Below, one piece after another: positions 7,971 through 17,568 of a DNA stretch of 64,000 nt (position 1 is the stretch's first letter; each line of letters opens with the position of its first letter). The translations under genes and the position numbers were made by a program. The notes under the pieces were generated by a model. The model was given only the letters and a program-made list of their open reading frames with translations. It was not told the origin of the DNA and searched no databases. The stretch comes from an uncultured Clostridia bacterium (lineage in GTDB: Bacteria; Bacillota; Clostridia; Christensenellales; Aristaeellaceae): assembly GCA_934662505.1 (NCBI GenBank), contig CAKUKE010000005.1, forward strand, positions 65,855 to 129,854, written 5' to 3'.

Positions 7971-10900
7971 TCACGGTTCCATGGGAAACCGCGCCTCGTG
8001 CGTTCCCTCCTCAAAGGCCATGGCCACATAGCGTTCCTCCTGACGGCGGCCGTCCAGCGTCACGTGGCTTTGCCCTTGCGCGGCGGTCAGGTGGTACACG
8101 GCGCCGCCGGAACGGTACGTGACCGTAATCTCCTTTTCCCCCGAGCCGGGAAGGGGCGACAGGACCACCCGGTCGCCCTGCCGGTCAAAGCCCATGAGAA
8201 AGTGCAGCGCCGCAACATACAGCCAGCCCGCGCTGCCCGTGTACCAGCTCCAGCCTGCCCGTCCCGTGTTTTCCCCGGCGTACACATCCGCCGCCGCCAC
8301 GTAGGGTTCGCCCATATAGACCCGGGTCACATCCGGCGCATTGCCGTGGCGCTCGGGCCACACTGCCCGCAGCACTTCCCATGCCCGCCGGCTTTCCCCC
8401 GCCCGGCACAGCGCCCAGATGAACCATGCCACGGCATGGGTATACTGTCCGCCGTTTTCCCGCACCCCGTCCAGATAGGCGGTGATATACCCCGCCTTTT
8501 CCGCCGCCCCGAAGGGGGGATCCAGCAGTTTGACCAGCCCCGCTTCCCCGTCGTAGAGCCGCTCCCACGCCGCCAGCAGCGCCCGGTTCGCCTGATGGGC
8601 GGGCGCGCCCGCCAGCACGGCAAAGCACTGGGTGATCAGATCGATGCGTTCCGGCTCGCTCACCCCTGCGGGGCCGCCCAGCGGTTCGCCCGAAGCATAC
8701 CACGCCCGCAGATACCACCGTCCCGTCCACGCCGCCCGGGAAGCCCGAAGCCACCCGTCCGCCGTCTCCTGCAGCCGCTCCGCCGTCTCCGGCGGACAGA
8801 AGGGCGCCAGATCCCGGCACACCATCACTGCAAAAAAGGTCAGCCACGTGCTTTCGCCGCCCACCCGGTTCATCCCGTCGTTCCAGTCCCCGCCCCCCAT
8901 CAGAAGCATGCCATGGGGTCCCGTCTTCTGAGAAAACACCGCCCGCAGGCAGTGCTCCCGGAGGGGTGCTTCCTCCCTTGTGCTTTCGGGACGGTTGTAG
9001 CGATCCTCCTCGTCCTCCCGAAGGGGTGCATCGGTCAGAAAGGGCGCGGGCGCGTCGAACACACCGGCATCTCCCGTCGCCCGGGCGTACCACGCCGCCA
9101 CCCATGGCAGAAACAGCCGGTCGTCCGACACCCGCGTGCGTACCCCCCTGCCGTCCTCGTGCCACCAGTGCTGTACGTCCCCTTCCTCAAACTGATGGGC
9201 GGCGCAGCGCAGCAGATGCGCCCGCGCCGTCTCCGGCTCGGTGTAGACCAGCGCCAGCATATCCTGCAGCTGATCCCTGAACCCGACGGCGCCGCCCGCC
9301 TGATAGGGACCCATCCGCGCCAGAATGCGGGACGCGCGCACCTGATAAGGCAGCCATTTGTTCATCAGCCTGTCCCAGCTGCCCTGCAGGGTATACACCT
9401 GCAGGGCGGACAGCCTGTCCTGCCACGCCGCCCGGGCGCGGGCAGGCGCGTCGGAGGCCGGGCGCTCCTGCCGTTCACCGCCGGCGGACAGAAGGCACCA
9501 CACCGTCAGGCTCTCCCGGGCGCGCAGGCGCACCTGCCGCCGGAAGACCACCGTGTTCCCTGCCGCGCCGCAGCTTTCCGCCTCCGTCATGGACAGGCGC
9601 GCCGTCAGCCCCGCAGGCGCGTTCACCAGCGTCATTTCCGTGCCGTCCGGGACCAGGCGGGTATCCTCCGTCCGCTCGCCCAGCGCCGCCCACACCTGCC
9701 AGATCAGGGTGCCTTCCGTGTCCGCCGGCGCCCGAAGGGTCACCTTGCGGGCGGAAACTGGACGGTCGGGCAGCACAAACACCTCCACGCCGGTCTCCAC
9801 CCCCTCCGCTGCGCCCGCATATTCCGCACAGCCGGGGGTATAGGTCACCTGTCCCCCGCACAGCTCCGTATCCCGTCCGCCGACCCGCAGGATCAGGCGC
9901 TCCGCCGGGCGGGGAGCGTACGTCTGCCGCCCCGTCCCCGTCAGACGATGGAGACGGCTGTTTTCCCCAAAGCTCTCCAGAATACCCGTTTCGCACACCA
10001 GCGTGCCGATCTGCCCGTTGGCCAGCACCAGATGCCATGGCACCGGCGCGGGACGGAGAATGCGGTATCCGCCGTCCTCGGTAAAACCGCCCCAGCCGTT
10101 GAACCCGGCCAGCCCCGCGCTCCCCCCGTCCGCCGGCAGGGGCAGCGGGACAGCCGGCGCTTCATCCGCCGCCTGCGGGCGCGCAAGTCCCCGCAACTGG
10201 GCGCCCAGTCCGGCGCCGCCCCGAAGGTTCAGCCGGGCAAACGCCGTCACACCCGCCGCCTCGCCTGCCCCCACGGCCACCAGATGCACCCCGCCGGGAC
10301 GGTTCATCATCTCCCGGTCGGGTCCCGACTGCACCAGCGCCGCCGCCAGATCGGCCACCGGCCGGTTGTAGCCCGTTTCCCGGGGATAAAGGACGGCCAG
10401 ATCCGTCTCCACCCCCATCCGGCGCATCCATGCATGCGCCCGCAGCGCGCTCCGCAGCAGCGGCGCGTCCGCCTCAGCCGTCCAGTCCACCGTCCACAGC
10501 GGCAGGTCGCCCGACAGCCCGCGCCGCCACAATTCGTCCAAATCGGCGGGCACACCCGCGGCCTGATGGGGCTGCCCGGTAAAGTACACCGCGCCCAGCA
10601 CCCGCCGGCCATTTTCCTGTCTTTCCCCGGTCAGACGCATATCCCTGCACAGCGCCAGCGCCGCCGTGCGCGCCAGCGCGTAATGCTCCCGCAGCTGCGC
10701 CCGGTCAAAGGCGCGGGGCAGCCCCTTTTCCAGCCCGATCCGGCCTTCTTCCTCCGTCATGGCGGGCAGGGCGGCAAAAACGCACAGGCTTTCCCCGCCC
10801 GGCGCCACGGTCAGCGCCCCGTCCCAGGACAGACAGGGGGAGAGCACGTCCCCCAGCCGTCCGGGCACGGAACGGACAAGTGCCTCCGGGCTGCGCATGT

Positions 10901-13900
10901 CCCCGCACCGGCCGGTAAACAGGCGCAGATCGCCCTGCGCCCCCAGCCGGGCGAAGGGGCCCCGCACTGCGTGATACAAAAGGGGCGTTTCTGCCTGTTC
11001 CTTTTCGTCCCGTGGTCTGCGCCGGGCGCATAATACGTCGGGCGCTACCCTGTCCACCCGTACGGACAGGTCGCGGAACGCCGGGTGCGCCTCGTCCTCC
11101 CGCTGCCCGCTCAGGGCGACAGGCAGACAGGAGACCGCCCGGACGTCCAGCGGCACATCCCCCGTGTTTTTCAGCATCAGCACGTCCATGAGCGCACCGT
11201 TGACGGGAGAGATGAACCGCCACTGACGAACCCGGAGCGCGTCCGCCTCCGTCTCGTAGCGGATCGCCCCGGTCTCATAGACGACCCTGCCCTCCCACGG
11301 ACGGATCACGCCGCCCGCCCCCTGCAGATAGACACGGGGGCCGGACAGCGCCCGGGGATCCTGCTCAAAGCGGGTCAATTGAACGCGCCCCCTGAAAAAG
11401 GCCGCCTGCCCCCGGGCGTTTTCCAGCAGGGTCACCCCCCGGAAGGACAGCGCCTGCGCGTCCAGCGGGTACCCCGTCCGGGCGGGCACGGCAGAAAAAT
11501 CCCCGCCGTCCGTCTCCCGGCGCAGGGGCAGTTCCGTCCGCCGGCGGGGGAGCCCCCGGGGCATGGGCTCGGTGAGCAGATACAGCCGTGCGCGCACCGC
11601 GGGAATGCGGGTAAACAGGCGCACCAGCGCAAAGTTTTCCAATCCGTTGCACAGAGCGCACAAAAGCATGCCCTGATGGTGCGCCATGTGGCTGCGCACC
11701 AGCCGGGGCGTTTTTTCCATGCGGGCAGGGGTATAATCGGCCGCTTCGAAAAAGCCCAGTCCGTCCCGCCAGCCCATTTTCTCCATGCGCAGCAGGTTTT
11801 CCGCCGCGGCGCGCGGGAAAAAGGGCAGCGCCAGCGCGGACGCGTAAGGCGCCACCACGTCGCCCGCCGTCTCCCCCGTCAGCGCCAGCCGGGGCAGCCC
11901 GAAGGCGCGGTACTGATAATTCAGATCCGCGTCAAAGGCGTAATACCCGCTTTCACTGACGCCCCAGGGACGTTTTTTTCCCTGCGCCCGCTGGGCGCGC
12001 ACGGCAAACAGACACCCCTCCCGCAGGAGGGTGCCGGGGTACATGGGCAAAAGCAGCGCGGGCATCAGATATTCAAACATCGTGCCGCCCCATGAAAGCA
12101 GGGCGCCGCCGCCCCCCGCCCGCACCAGCGTACGGTTGAGGGCGAAAAAGTGCTTTTCCGGCACCCTGCCCAGCGCGACGGCGCAGAAGGACAAAAGCCG
12201 GCTTTCGCTGGCCAGCATATCGTAGTGCGCGCCGCTCATTTCATTTTTCGACCCGTCAAAGCCGACGAAAAACAGCCGCTGCGCCGGATCATAGAGCGCC
12301 TCCAGCGCCATACCGGAGGCCAGCGCATCCAGTCGGGCCGCCACATCCCGGCAGCTCTCGTCCATTTCATTTAGGTGATTGCGGCAGGCCTGGGCGCAGG
12401 CCATCAGGCAGGCCGCCAGATTACCCGCGTCCACAGAGGACACAAACCGGTCGCCCAGCACCGACAGGGTACCGGTATCGTACCAGTTATAAAAAATGCC
12501 CCGCCATTTTTCCAGCTTTTCCAGCGTGGCGGCGGTATCCCGCATGCGCCGCCCCATTTCCCGGCCGGTCATCATGTTCATTTCCCGCGCGGCCGCGCAG
12601 GAAAGCAGGTACATGCCGATATTGGTGGGCGACGTGCGCGCCGCCGCGCCCCTGTCCGGGCGCAGCTGCACGTTGTCCGGCGGCAGGAAGCCGCTTTTCT
12701 CCGTCACGTACATTTCAAAAAAGCGCCAGGTGTCCGAGGCCAGCCCGCACAGACGGCGGATCTCCTCCTCCGTCAGGGGCGGGGGCGCGGCAAGCGGGCC
12801 GTTCAGCCATGCAGCAGTCAGGGGAAACAGCACCCACAGAAGCCCTGCCGCCACGCCGGGCAGAAAGCCGCCCGGCATCAGGGACAAACCGATAGCCGCC
12901 GCGCCGCACGCCACCGACGCAAGGGCGCAGGACAGGGGTGCTTCCCCCTGCGCCCCTTCCTCCGCCTGCTGCGCCGTCACCCAGCTGAGCAGCCCCCTGC
13001 GGCTGACAAACTGCCGGTACAGCGCCCTGACCGCCCCGTCCGCCTGACAGAGCGCCAGCGCGGGCTGCAGGGATACGCGCCAGCCCATACCCCGCAGCGG
13101 CCACGGCAGCGCCAGCAGCAAAAGCAGGGGATGACCCGTCCAGAGCGCACCCAGCAAAAGCACCGTCTGCCACAGGGGAACAAGGGAACGGCGCAGGTTT
13201 TCCCACACCTTAAAGCGGGAAAGAAGGGTCAGCCGCCCATCCGTCAGAAAAGGAAGCAGCTGCCAGTCCCCCCGGGTCCAGCGGTGCTGCCGCTTCAGAT
13301 ACCCGCCGATTGTGGACGGTTCCCCGTCGTAGAGGACAATATCCTCCGCCAGCGCCGCGCCCGCCGTTTCGCCCTCGATCAGATCATGACTGAGCAACCG
13401 TCCCTGAGGCAGCCGATCCTGCAGCCGCGCCCGCCACAGCCGGGGGTCGAAGATGCCCTTGCCCACAAAAGACCCCCGGCCGAAGAGATCCTGATATACG
13501 TCCTGCGCCGCGCCGCCGTACACCTCCAGCCCGCCCGAGCCGGACAAGGCGGTCTGCACCCGGGTGCGCAGGGTATCCGCGCCCACGGCCATCCGGGGCT
13601 GCACCACGCCCGTGCGCCCCTTCTGCAGAGGATGCTCCATCACGCCCACCAGCCGCAAAAGGGCGCCGCGGGTGAGAAAGGTGTCCGCGTCCAGCGTCAC
13701 CACATAGGCGTACTTTTCCTTCAGTGCAGCCGGGTCGAAGGAGGCATACAGGGTTTTATCCTCCGTCCTGCCCGTCACCAGCGCGTCGCAGAGCATGTTC
13801 AGCGCGCCCCGCTTGCGCTCCCAGCCCATGTAACGCCCCTGACACTCCTGCCACACCCGTCCCCGCACCCACAAAAGAAAGGGCGCGCCGGGGGTGTGGG

Positions 13901-15284
13901 CATTGAGCGCGTCAAAGGCCGCGCGCCCCGCCCGCACCGTGTCCGCATCCCCATCCGTCTCAGGCGTATCCGCCTCCTTCAGATCGGCCAGCAGCATAAA
14001 ATCCACGTTCTCCGTCCGCACGGAACGGTGCAGCACGGACAGATGGCGCGCCATTTTCATCATGTGGGTATGACCGGTCACCAGCGCGGGCACCACCACC
14101 AGCACACGCTGCCCCGCCCCCAGCGCCGTCAGGCGCACCCGCGGCAGCAGCCGGGGCGGATGGAACCGCCGCAGCAGGGGATAGACGGCCTGCCGCCCCG
14201 CCTCTCCGGCGCAGGCCATGGCCGGCGCAAACAGCCACCAGGGCCACCCGCCGATGAGCCCCGCCGCCAGCGCCAGACAGGGAAACGCCGCCCACCCGGC
14301 GACAAACAGCCCCTCCCGGTGCTTTTCGGCAAAGCTGCGCCGGGGCGTGACCATCAGCGCTTCGGCAATGTCCTCAGGGCGCTCGATCAGATAATAGCCC
14401 GCATCCCCCTCCGCCCCCGTTTTGCCCCGGGCGAGCGCCGCCGCCGTGCGCGCCACGGCGTCCTCCTCCACGCAGTATTCCCGCGCCAGCCGTTCCGCGC
14501 AGGCGGCGTAATAGGCCCGGCTTTTTCTGTCCATCCGTTCAAAACCGCCTGTCTCCGCCAGCGCGGCGTACACGGGCGATACGGTCTCCGCTATCTTTTC
14601 CGTGTCAAACTTTTCCAGCGCCCGCAGGGAAAAAACGGCGCGTCCCAGACGGCAGGCCTCCGCCGTCTGCCCCTCCCGCACCATACGCAGAACGCTTTCC
14701 ACAGAAGCCCCCCGCGCCGAAACAGCGCGATCCAGACGGCGCAGCGCTTCGCCCTCCTCGCCCTCGGACAGCGCCTGCGCCACCCGGCAGACCAGCGCCC
14801 GGTCGCCGGGGTCGGCCTGTTCCCCCCGCCCGCGGCGCATGAGCTCCCGGGCGGTGCGCATGCGTCCGCATTCCCGCAGCGCCTCCCGGACGGACAGATC
14901 CACCCGTTCCATCAGGCACAGCCGCAGCGCGGCGGGCAGGCAGGCGATCTCCCGAAGGGTGAGGGGATAGGTCTCCCGCCGTCTCATCAGAAAACGGACG
15001 GCCGCCGCCTCATCGACGACCCCCTCCGTCCATTCCAGCATTTCCCGCGCCGCTTCCACGACCCGCTTTTCCTTTTCGCCCCCCGGCAGACGCAGAAACC
15101 GCCGCCCCTCGCCGCGGAGCGCGTCGGCCGTGTCGCACAGGAAACGGGCGTGCTCCTCCAGCCACGTCTGGGCAGGGGTCATCGCCTCTTTTTCCACATT
15201 GCTCAGCCTGAGGAGCAGCGCCTCCAGCCGCCCCTTTCTGCCCATATGCTCCTTTAAAAAAGCCCGCACGCTGATCTCCACCAT
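7971..15284 (-). CDS. Cyclic beta-1,2-glucan synthase-like enzyme (GT84 + glucoamylase-like + GH94)
   Basis: At 2437 residues this is the largest protein here. The N-terminal ~320 residues are helical. Membrane helices begin at about 325-357 and recur at about 690-830 around a GT84-type glycosyltransferase with TLDAD (about 531), HDLIEG and QHRWTRGDWQ (about 668). A glucoamylase-like domain follows (TSPTNIGMYL at about 886; WGVSESGYYAFD at about 1111), then beta-sandwich domains and a C-terminal GH94 phosphorylase domain (GFRDQLQD near 2003; GGGDWND with the catalytic acid near 2133). In Brucella and Rhizobium Cgs/NdvB this architecture makes and trims cyclic beta-1,2-glucan from UDP-glucose, so the same chemistry is inferred here. 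The ATG at 15284 has GGAGG 7 bases upstream. It is divergent from the glycogen operon with only 184 bases between them. Confidence 0.85.
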   Translation of the reverse strand: MVEISVRAFLKEHMGRKGRLEALLLRLSNVEKEAMTPAQTWLEEHARFLCDTADALRGEGRRFLRLPGGEKEKRVVEAAREMLEWTEGVVDEAAAVRFLMRRRETYPLTLREIACLPAALRLCLMERVDLSVREALRECGRMRTARELMRRGRGEQADPGDRALVCRVAQALSEGEEGEALRRLDRAVSARGASVESVLRMVREGQTAEACRLGRAVFSLRALEKFDTEKIAETVSPVYAALAETGGFERMDRKSRAYYAACAERLAREYCVEEDAVARTAAALARGKTGAEGDAGYYLIERPEDIAEALMVTPRRSFAEKHREGLFVAGWAAFPCLALAAGLIGGWPWWLFAPAMACAGEAGRQAVYPLLRRFHPPRLLPRVRLTALGAGQRVLVVVPALVTGHTHMMKMARHLSVLHRSVRTENVDFMLLADLKEADTPETDGDADTVRAGRAAFDALNAHTPGAPFLLWVRGRVWQECQGRYMGWERKRGALNMLCDALVTGRTEDKTLYASFDPAALKEKYAYVVTLDADTFLTRGALLRLVGVMEHPLQKGRTGVVQPRMAVGADTLRTRVQTALSGSGGLEVYGGAAQDVYQDLFGRGSFVGKGIFDPRLWRARLQDRLPQGRLLSHDLIEGETAGAALAEDIVLYDGEPSTIGGYLKRQHRWTRGDWQLLPFLTDGRLTLLSRFKVWENLRRSLVPLWQTVLLLGALWTGHPLLLLLALPWPLRGMGWRVSLQPALALCQADGAVRALYRQFVSRRGLLSWVTAQQAEEGAQGEAPLSCALASVACGAAAIGLSLMPGGFLPGVAAGLLWVLFPLTAAWLNGPLAAPPPLTEEEIRRLCGLASDTWRFFEMYVTEKSGFLPPDNVQLRPDRGAAARTSPTNIGMYLLSCAAAREMNMMTGREMGRRMRDTAATLEKLEKWRGIFYNWYDTGTLSVLGDRFVSSVDAGNLAACLMACAQACRNHLNEMDESCRDVAARLDALASGMALEALYDPAQRLFFVGFDGSKNEMSGAHYDMLASESRLLSFCAVALGRVPEKHFFALNRTLVRAGGGGALLSWGGTMFEYLMPALLLPMYPGTLLREGCLFAVRAQRAQGKKRPWGVSESGYYAFDADLNYQYRAFGLPRLALTGETAGDVVAPYASALALPFFPRAAAENLLRMEKMGWRDGLGFFEAADYTPARMEKTPRLVRSHMAHHQGMLLCALCNGLENFALVRLFTRIPAVRARLYLLTEPMPRGLPRRRTELPLRRETDGGDFSAVPARTGYPLDAQALSFRGVTLLENARGQAAFFRGRVQLTRFEQDPRALSGPRVYLQGAGGVIRPWEGRVVYETGAIRYETEADALRVRQWRFISPVNGALMDVLMLKNTGDVPLDVRAVSCLPVALSGQREDEAHPAFRDLSVRVDRVAPDVLCARRRPRDEKEQAETPLLYHAVRGPFARLGAQGDLRLFTGRCGDMRSPEALVRSVPGRLGDVLSPCLSWDGALTVAPGGESLCVFAALPAMTEEEGRIGLEKGLPRAFDRAQLREHYALARTAALALCRDMRLTGERQENGRRVLGAVYFTGQPHQAAGVPADLDELWRRGLSGDLPLWTVDWTAEADAPLLRSALRAHAWMRRMGVETDLAVLYPRETGYNRPVADLAAALVQSGPDREMMNRPGGVHLVAVGAGEAAGVTAFARLNLRGGAGLGAQLRGLARPQAADEAPAVPLPLPADGGSAGLAGFNGWGGFTEDGGYRILRPAPVPWHLVLANGQIGTLVCETGILESFGENSRLHRLTGTGRQTYAPRPAERLILRVGGRDTELCGGQVTYTPGCAEYAGAAEGVETGVEVFVLPDRPVSARKVTLRAPADTEGTLIWQVWAALGERTEDTRLVPDGTEMTLVNAPAGLTARLSMTEAESCGAAGNTVVFRRQVRLRARESLTVWCLLSAGGERQERPASDAPARARAAWQDRLSALQVYTLQGSWDRLMNKWLPYQVRASRILARMGPYQAGGAVGFRDQLQDMLALVYTEPETARAHLLRCAAHQFEEGDVQHWWHEDGRGVRTRVSDDRLFLPWVAAWYARATGDAGVFDAPAPFLTDAPLREDEEDRYNRPESTREEAPLREHCLRAVFSQKTGPHGMLLMGGGDWNDGMNRVGGESTWLTFFAVMVCRDLAPFCPPETAERLQETADGWLRASRAAWTGRWYLRAWYASGEPLGGPAGVSEPERIDLITQCFAVLAGAPAHQANRALLAAWERLYDGEAGLVKLLDPPFGAAEKAGYITAYLDGVRENGGQYTHAVAWFIWALCRAGESRRAWEVLRAVWPERHGNAPDVTRVYMGEPYVAAADVYAGENTGRAGWSWYTGSAGWLYVAALHFLMGFDRQGDRVVLSPLPGSGEKEITVTYRSGGAVYHLTAAQGQSHVTLDGRRQEERYVAMAFEEGTHEARFPMEP

Positions 15285-15429
15285 GCCCTTGCCTCCGCCG
15301 AAAAATGTCGGAGCGCCGAGCCGTCCCATCCGGCTCGCCGCGTCTTTTTTTCATTGTTCACCGTTTTTCCGCCCCTCATTCCTGCCTGCCGCAAAGCGCG
15401 GCTTTTCTCTGGCGTTTTCACCGTTTTCA

Positions 15430-15438
15430 TGTTATAAT
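15430..15438 (+). promoter_or_regulatory. Extended -10 promoter of the glycogen operon
   Basis: TGTTATAAT fits the extended -10 element TGnTATAAT. No good -35 is seen at the right distance, so the extended -10 or an activator may compensate. The start of transcription would be near 15445, giving a short leader before the GAAAGGAGG of glgB. The same 184-base gap must hold the promoter of the divergent glucan synthase gene, which I could not assign. Confidence 0.65.
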
Positions 15439-15468
15439 ACTGTTAATGGATGAAAGGAGGGAACGCCT

Positions 15469-17433
15469 ATGCGTTTTTGCCCCCCGGATCATAATGCGCG
15501 GGAAGCGTTTCATCAGGGACGAAGCGCGGATATTTACCATTTTCTGGGCGCGCACCCCGTCCGGAACGGGGAGGAGGACGCCTGGCATTTCGCCGTCTGG
15601 GCGCCCAACGCCCGGAGCGTGGCGGTAACGGGCGAATTCTGCGCCTGGCGCACCGACGCCTTTCCCATGGAAAAGCACTATGACGGCATATGGGAGACCC
15701 GGCTGCCCGCCTCCCTTTTCACCCCCGGCCGCCCCGGCTTTGACTACCCGGACGCGGCGGAAAAGCTGACGACCTACAAATACGCCGTGACCGGTCCGGA
15801 CGGCTGCACCCATCTCAAGGCCGACCCCTACGGTGTGCGGGCGGAGCTGCGCCCCAACACCGCCAGCCGCCTGTACGATCTGGAGGGCTACGACTGGCAG
15901 GACGCCGCGTGGATGGCCAAACGGGCGGTCTGGAACCCCTACCGCAGCCCGGTGAACATTTACGAGATGCATCTGGGCACCTGGCGGCGGCGGGAGGACG
16001 GCACGCTGTACAGCTATGGGGAGCTTTGCGACCAGTTGATCCCCTACCTGCGGCGCATGGGCTACACCCACGTGGAGCTGCTGCCCGTGATGGAGCATCC
16101 GCTGGACGGCTCCTGGGGGTATCAGGTGACGGGCTATTTCGCCCCTACCGCCCGGTACGGTTCTCCCCGGGACTTTATGACCTTTGTGGATCGGATGCAC
16201 CGTGCGGGCATCGGCGTCATTCTGGACTGGGTGCCCGCCCACTTTCCCCGGGACGAGCAGGGACTGATGAACTTTGACGGCACCCCCTGTTATGAACACG
16301 CTGACCCCCGCCGGGCGGACATGCCCCAGTGGGGCACCCGGCTGTTTGACTATTCCCGGGGCGAGGTCTGCTCCTTCCTCCTTTCCAACGCCTGCTACTG
16401 GCTGGATTATTACCACGCGGACGGACTGCGCTGCGACGCGGTGAGCGGCATGCTGTATCTGGATTTCTGCAAGGAGCCGGGGCAGTGGCTGCCCAACCCC
16501 GACGGCAGCCGGGAAAACCGGGACGCCATTGCCTTCATCCGCCGACTCAACACGGAGGTATACGCCCGCTTTCCCGGGGTGATGATGATCGCCGAGGAGA
16601 GCAGCGCCTTCCCCGGGGTGACCGCCCCGGCGGATCGGGGCGGGCTGGGGTTCGGCTTCAAGTGGAACATGGGCTGGATGAACGACATGCTCTCCTACAT
16701 CAAACTGGATCCTGTCTACCGCAAATACCACCACGACAAGCTCACCTTTTCCCTGTGCTACGCCTTTAACGAAAACTACGTGCTCCCCTTCTCCCATGAC
16801 GAGGTGGTGCACGGCAAGCACAGCATGCTGGACAAGCAGCCGGGCGACATCTGGCGCAAGTTTGCGGGGCTGCGCGCCCTGTACGGCTTCATGATCGGCC
16901 ACCCGGGCAAAAAGCTGCTCTTTATGGGCGGGGAATTCGGGCAGTTCATTGAATGGAAGGACGACGACCAGCTGGACTGGTTCCTTCTGCTGTATGAAAA
17001 GCACCCGCAAATGCAGGCGTACGTGCGGGCGCTCAACCATCTGTACCGTTCCATGCCCGCGCTCTACGCCCGGGACGACGGGTGGGAGGGCTTCACCTGG
17101 CTGTCCGTGGACGACTGCGCCCGCAGCTGCGTGGCCTTCATGCGCATGGCGGGACGGCACACCCCCGTGGTGTGCGCGGTCAATTTCACCCCCGTCGCCT
17201 ACCGGGATTACCCCATCGGTCTGCCCTTCCCCTGCGAAATGACCGAGGTTCTCAATTCGGACTGGGAATCCTTCGCCGGCAGCGGGCAGTTCAACGGGCT
17301 GCCGGTGAAGAGCCGTCCCGAGCCTGCCTGCGGGCTGCCCCACAGCGCCCATATCGTGCTGGGGCCTCACGCCTGCGTTTTTTTCAAGGTGAAAAAGACG
17401 CCGGCCGGACGCAGCCGTACAGCAAGGAAGTGA
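15469..17433 (+). CDS. glgB: 1,4-alpha-glucan branching enzyme
   Basis: GlgB cuts alpha-1,4 chains of growing glycogen and reattaches them as alpha-1,6 branches. The 654-residue length is normal. After a CBM48-like N-terminal domain (about residues 35-140) comes the GH13 barrel with DWVPAHFP, GLRCDAVSGMLYLD (nucleophile Asp near 322), MMIAEESSAFPGVT (acid Glu near 376) and LPFSHDEVVHGK (Asp near 443), and a C-terminal beta domain from about 545. GAAAGGAGG lies 8 bases before the ATG. It is the first gene of the operon; 135 bases separate it from glgC, with a small GGCAGG...CCTGCC hairpin in the gap that could tune readthrough. Confidence 0.95.
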   Translation: MRFCPPDHNAREAFHQGRSADIYHFLGAHPVRNGEEDAWHFAVWAPNARSVAVTGEFCAWRTDAFPMEKHYDGIWETRLPASLFTPGRPGFDYPDAAEKLTTYKYAVTGPDGCTHLKADPYGVRAELRPNTASRLYDLEGYDWQDAAWMAKRAVWNPYRSPVNIYEMHLGTWRRREDGTLYSYGELCDQLIPYLRRMGYTHVELLPVMEHPLDGSWGYQVTGYFAPTARYGSPRDFMTFVDRMHRAGIGVILDWVPAHFPRDEQGLMNFDGTPCYEHADPRRADMPQWGTRLFDYSRGEVCSFLLSNACYWLDYYHADGLRCDAVSGMLYLDFCKEPGQWLPNPDGSRENRDAIAFIRRLNTEVYARFPGVMMIAEESSAFPGVTAPADRGGLGFGFKWNMGWMNDMLSYIKLDPVYRKYHHDKLTFSLCYAFNENYVLPFSHDEVVHGKHSMLDKQPGDIWRKFAGLRALYGFMIGHPGKKLLFMGGEFGQFIEWKDDDQLDWFLLLYEKHPQMQAYVRALNHLYRSMPALYARDDGWEGFTWLSVDDCARSCVAFMRMAGRHTPVVCAVNFTPVAYRDYPIGLPFPCEMTEVLNSDWESFAGSGQFNGLPVKSRPEPACGLPHSAHIVLGPHACVFFKVKKTPAGRSRTARK

Positions 17434-17568
17434 CCGAAGTTTTTTCACCCGACAGGCAGGATGTTGCCCCTGCCGCGTTGAACATAGAAATTGTCTGCAA
17501 ATCGTTATCACACAGGTAAACTTCAGGGTTTTCGCTTCACAATGGATACAGAAAGGGGTCTTTTCACC

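Noticed and set aside
4348..8031. 1227-codon plus-strand frame
   Set aside because: Antisense shadow of the SNF2 helicase, typical of GC-rich genes; no ribosome binding site or recognisable domain.
12375..15257. 960-codon plus-strand frame
   Set aside because: Antisense shadow of the glucan synthase; no start signal.
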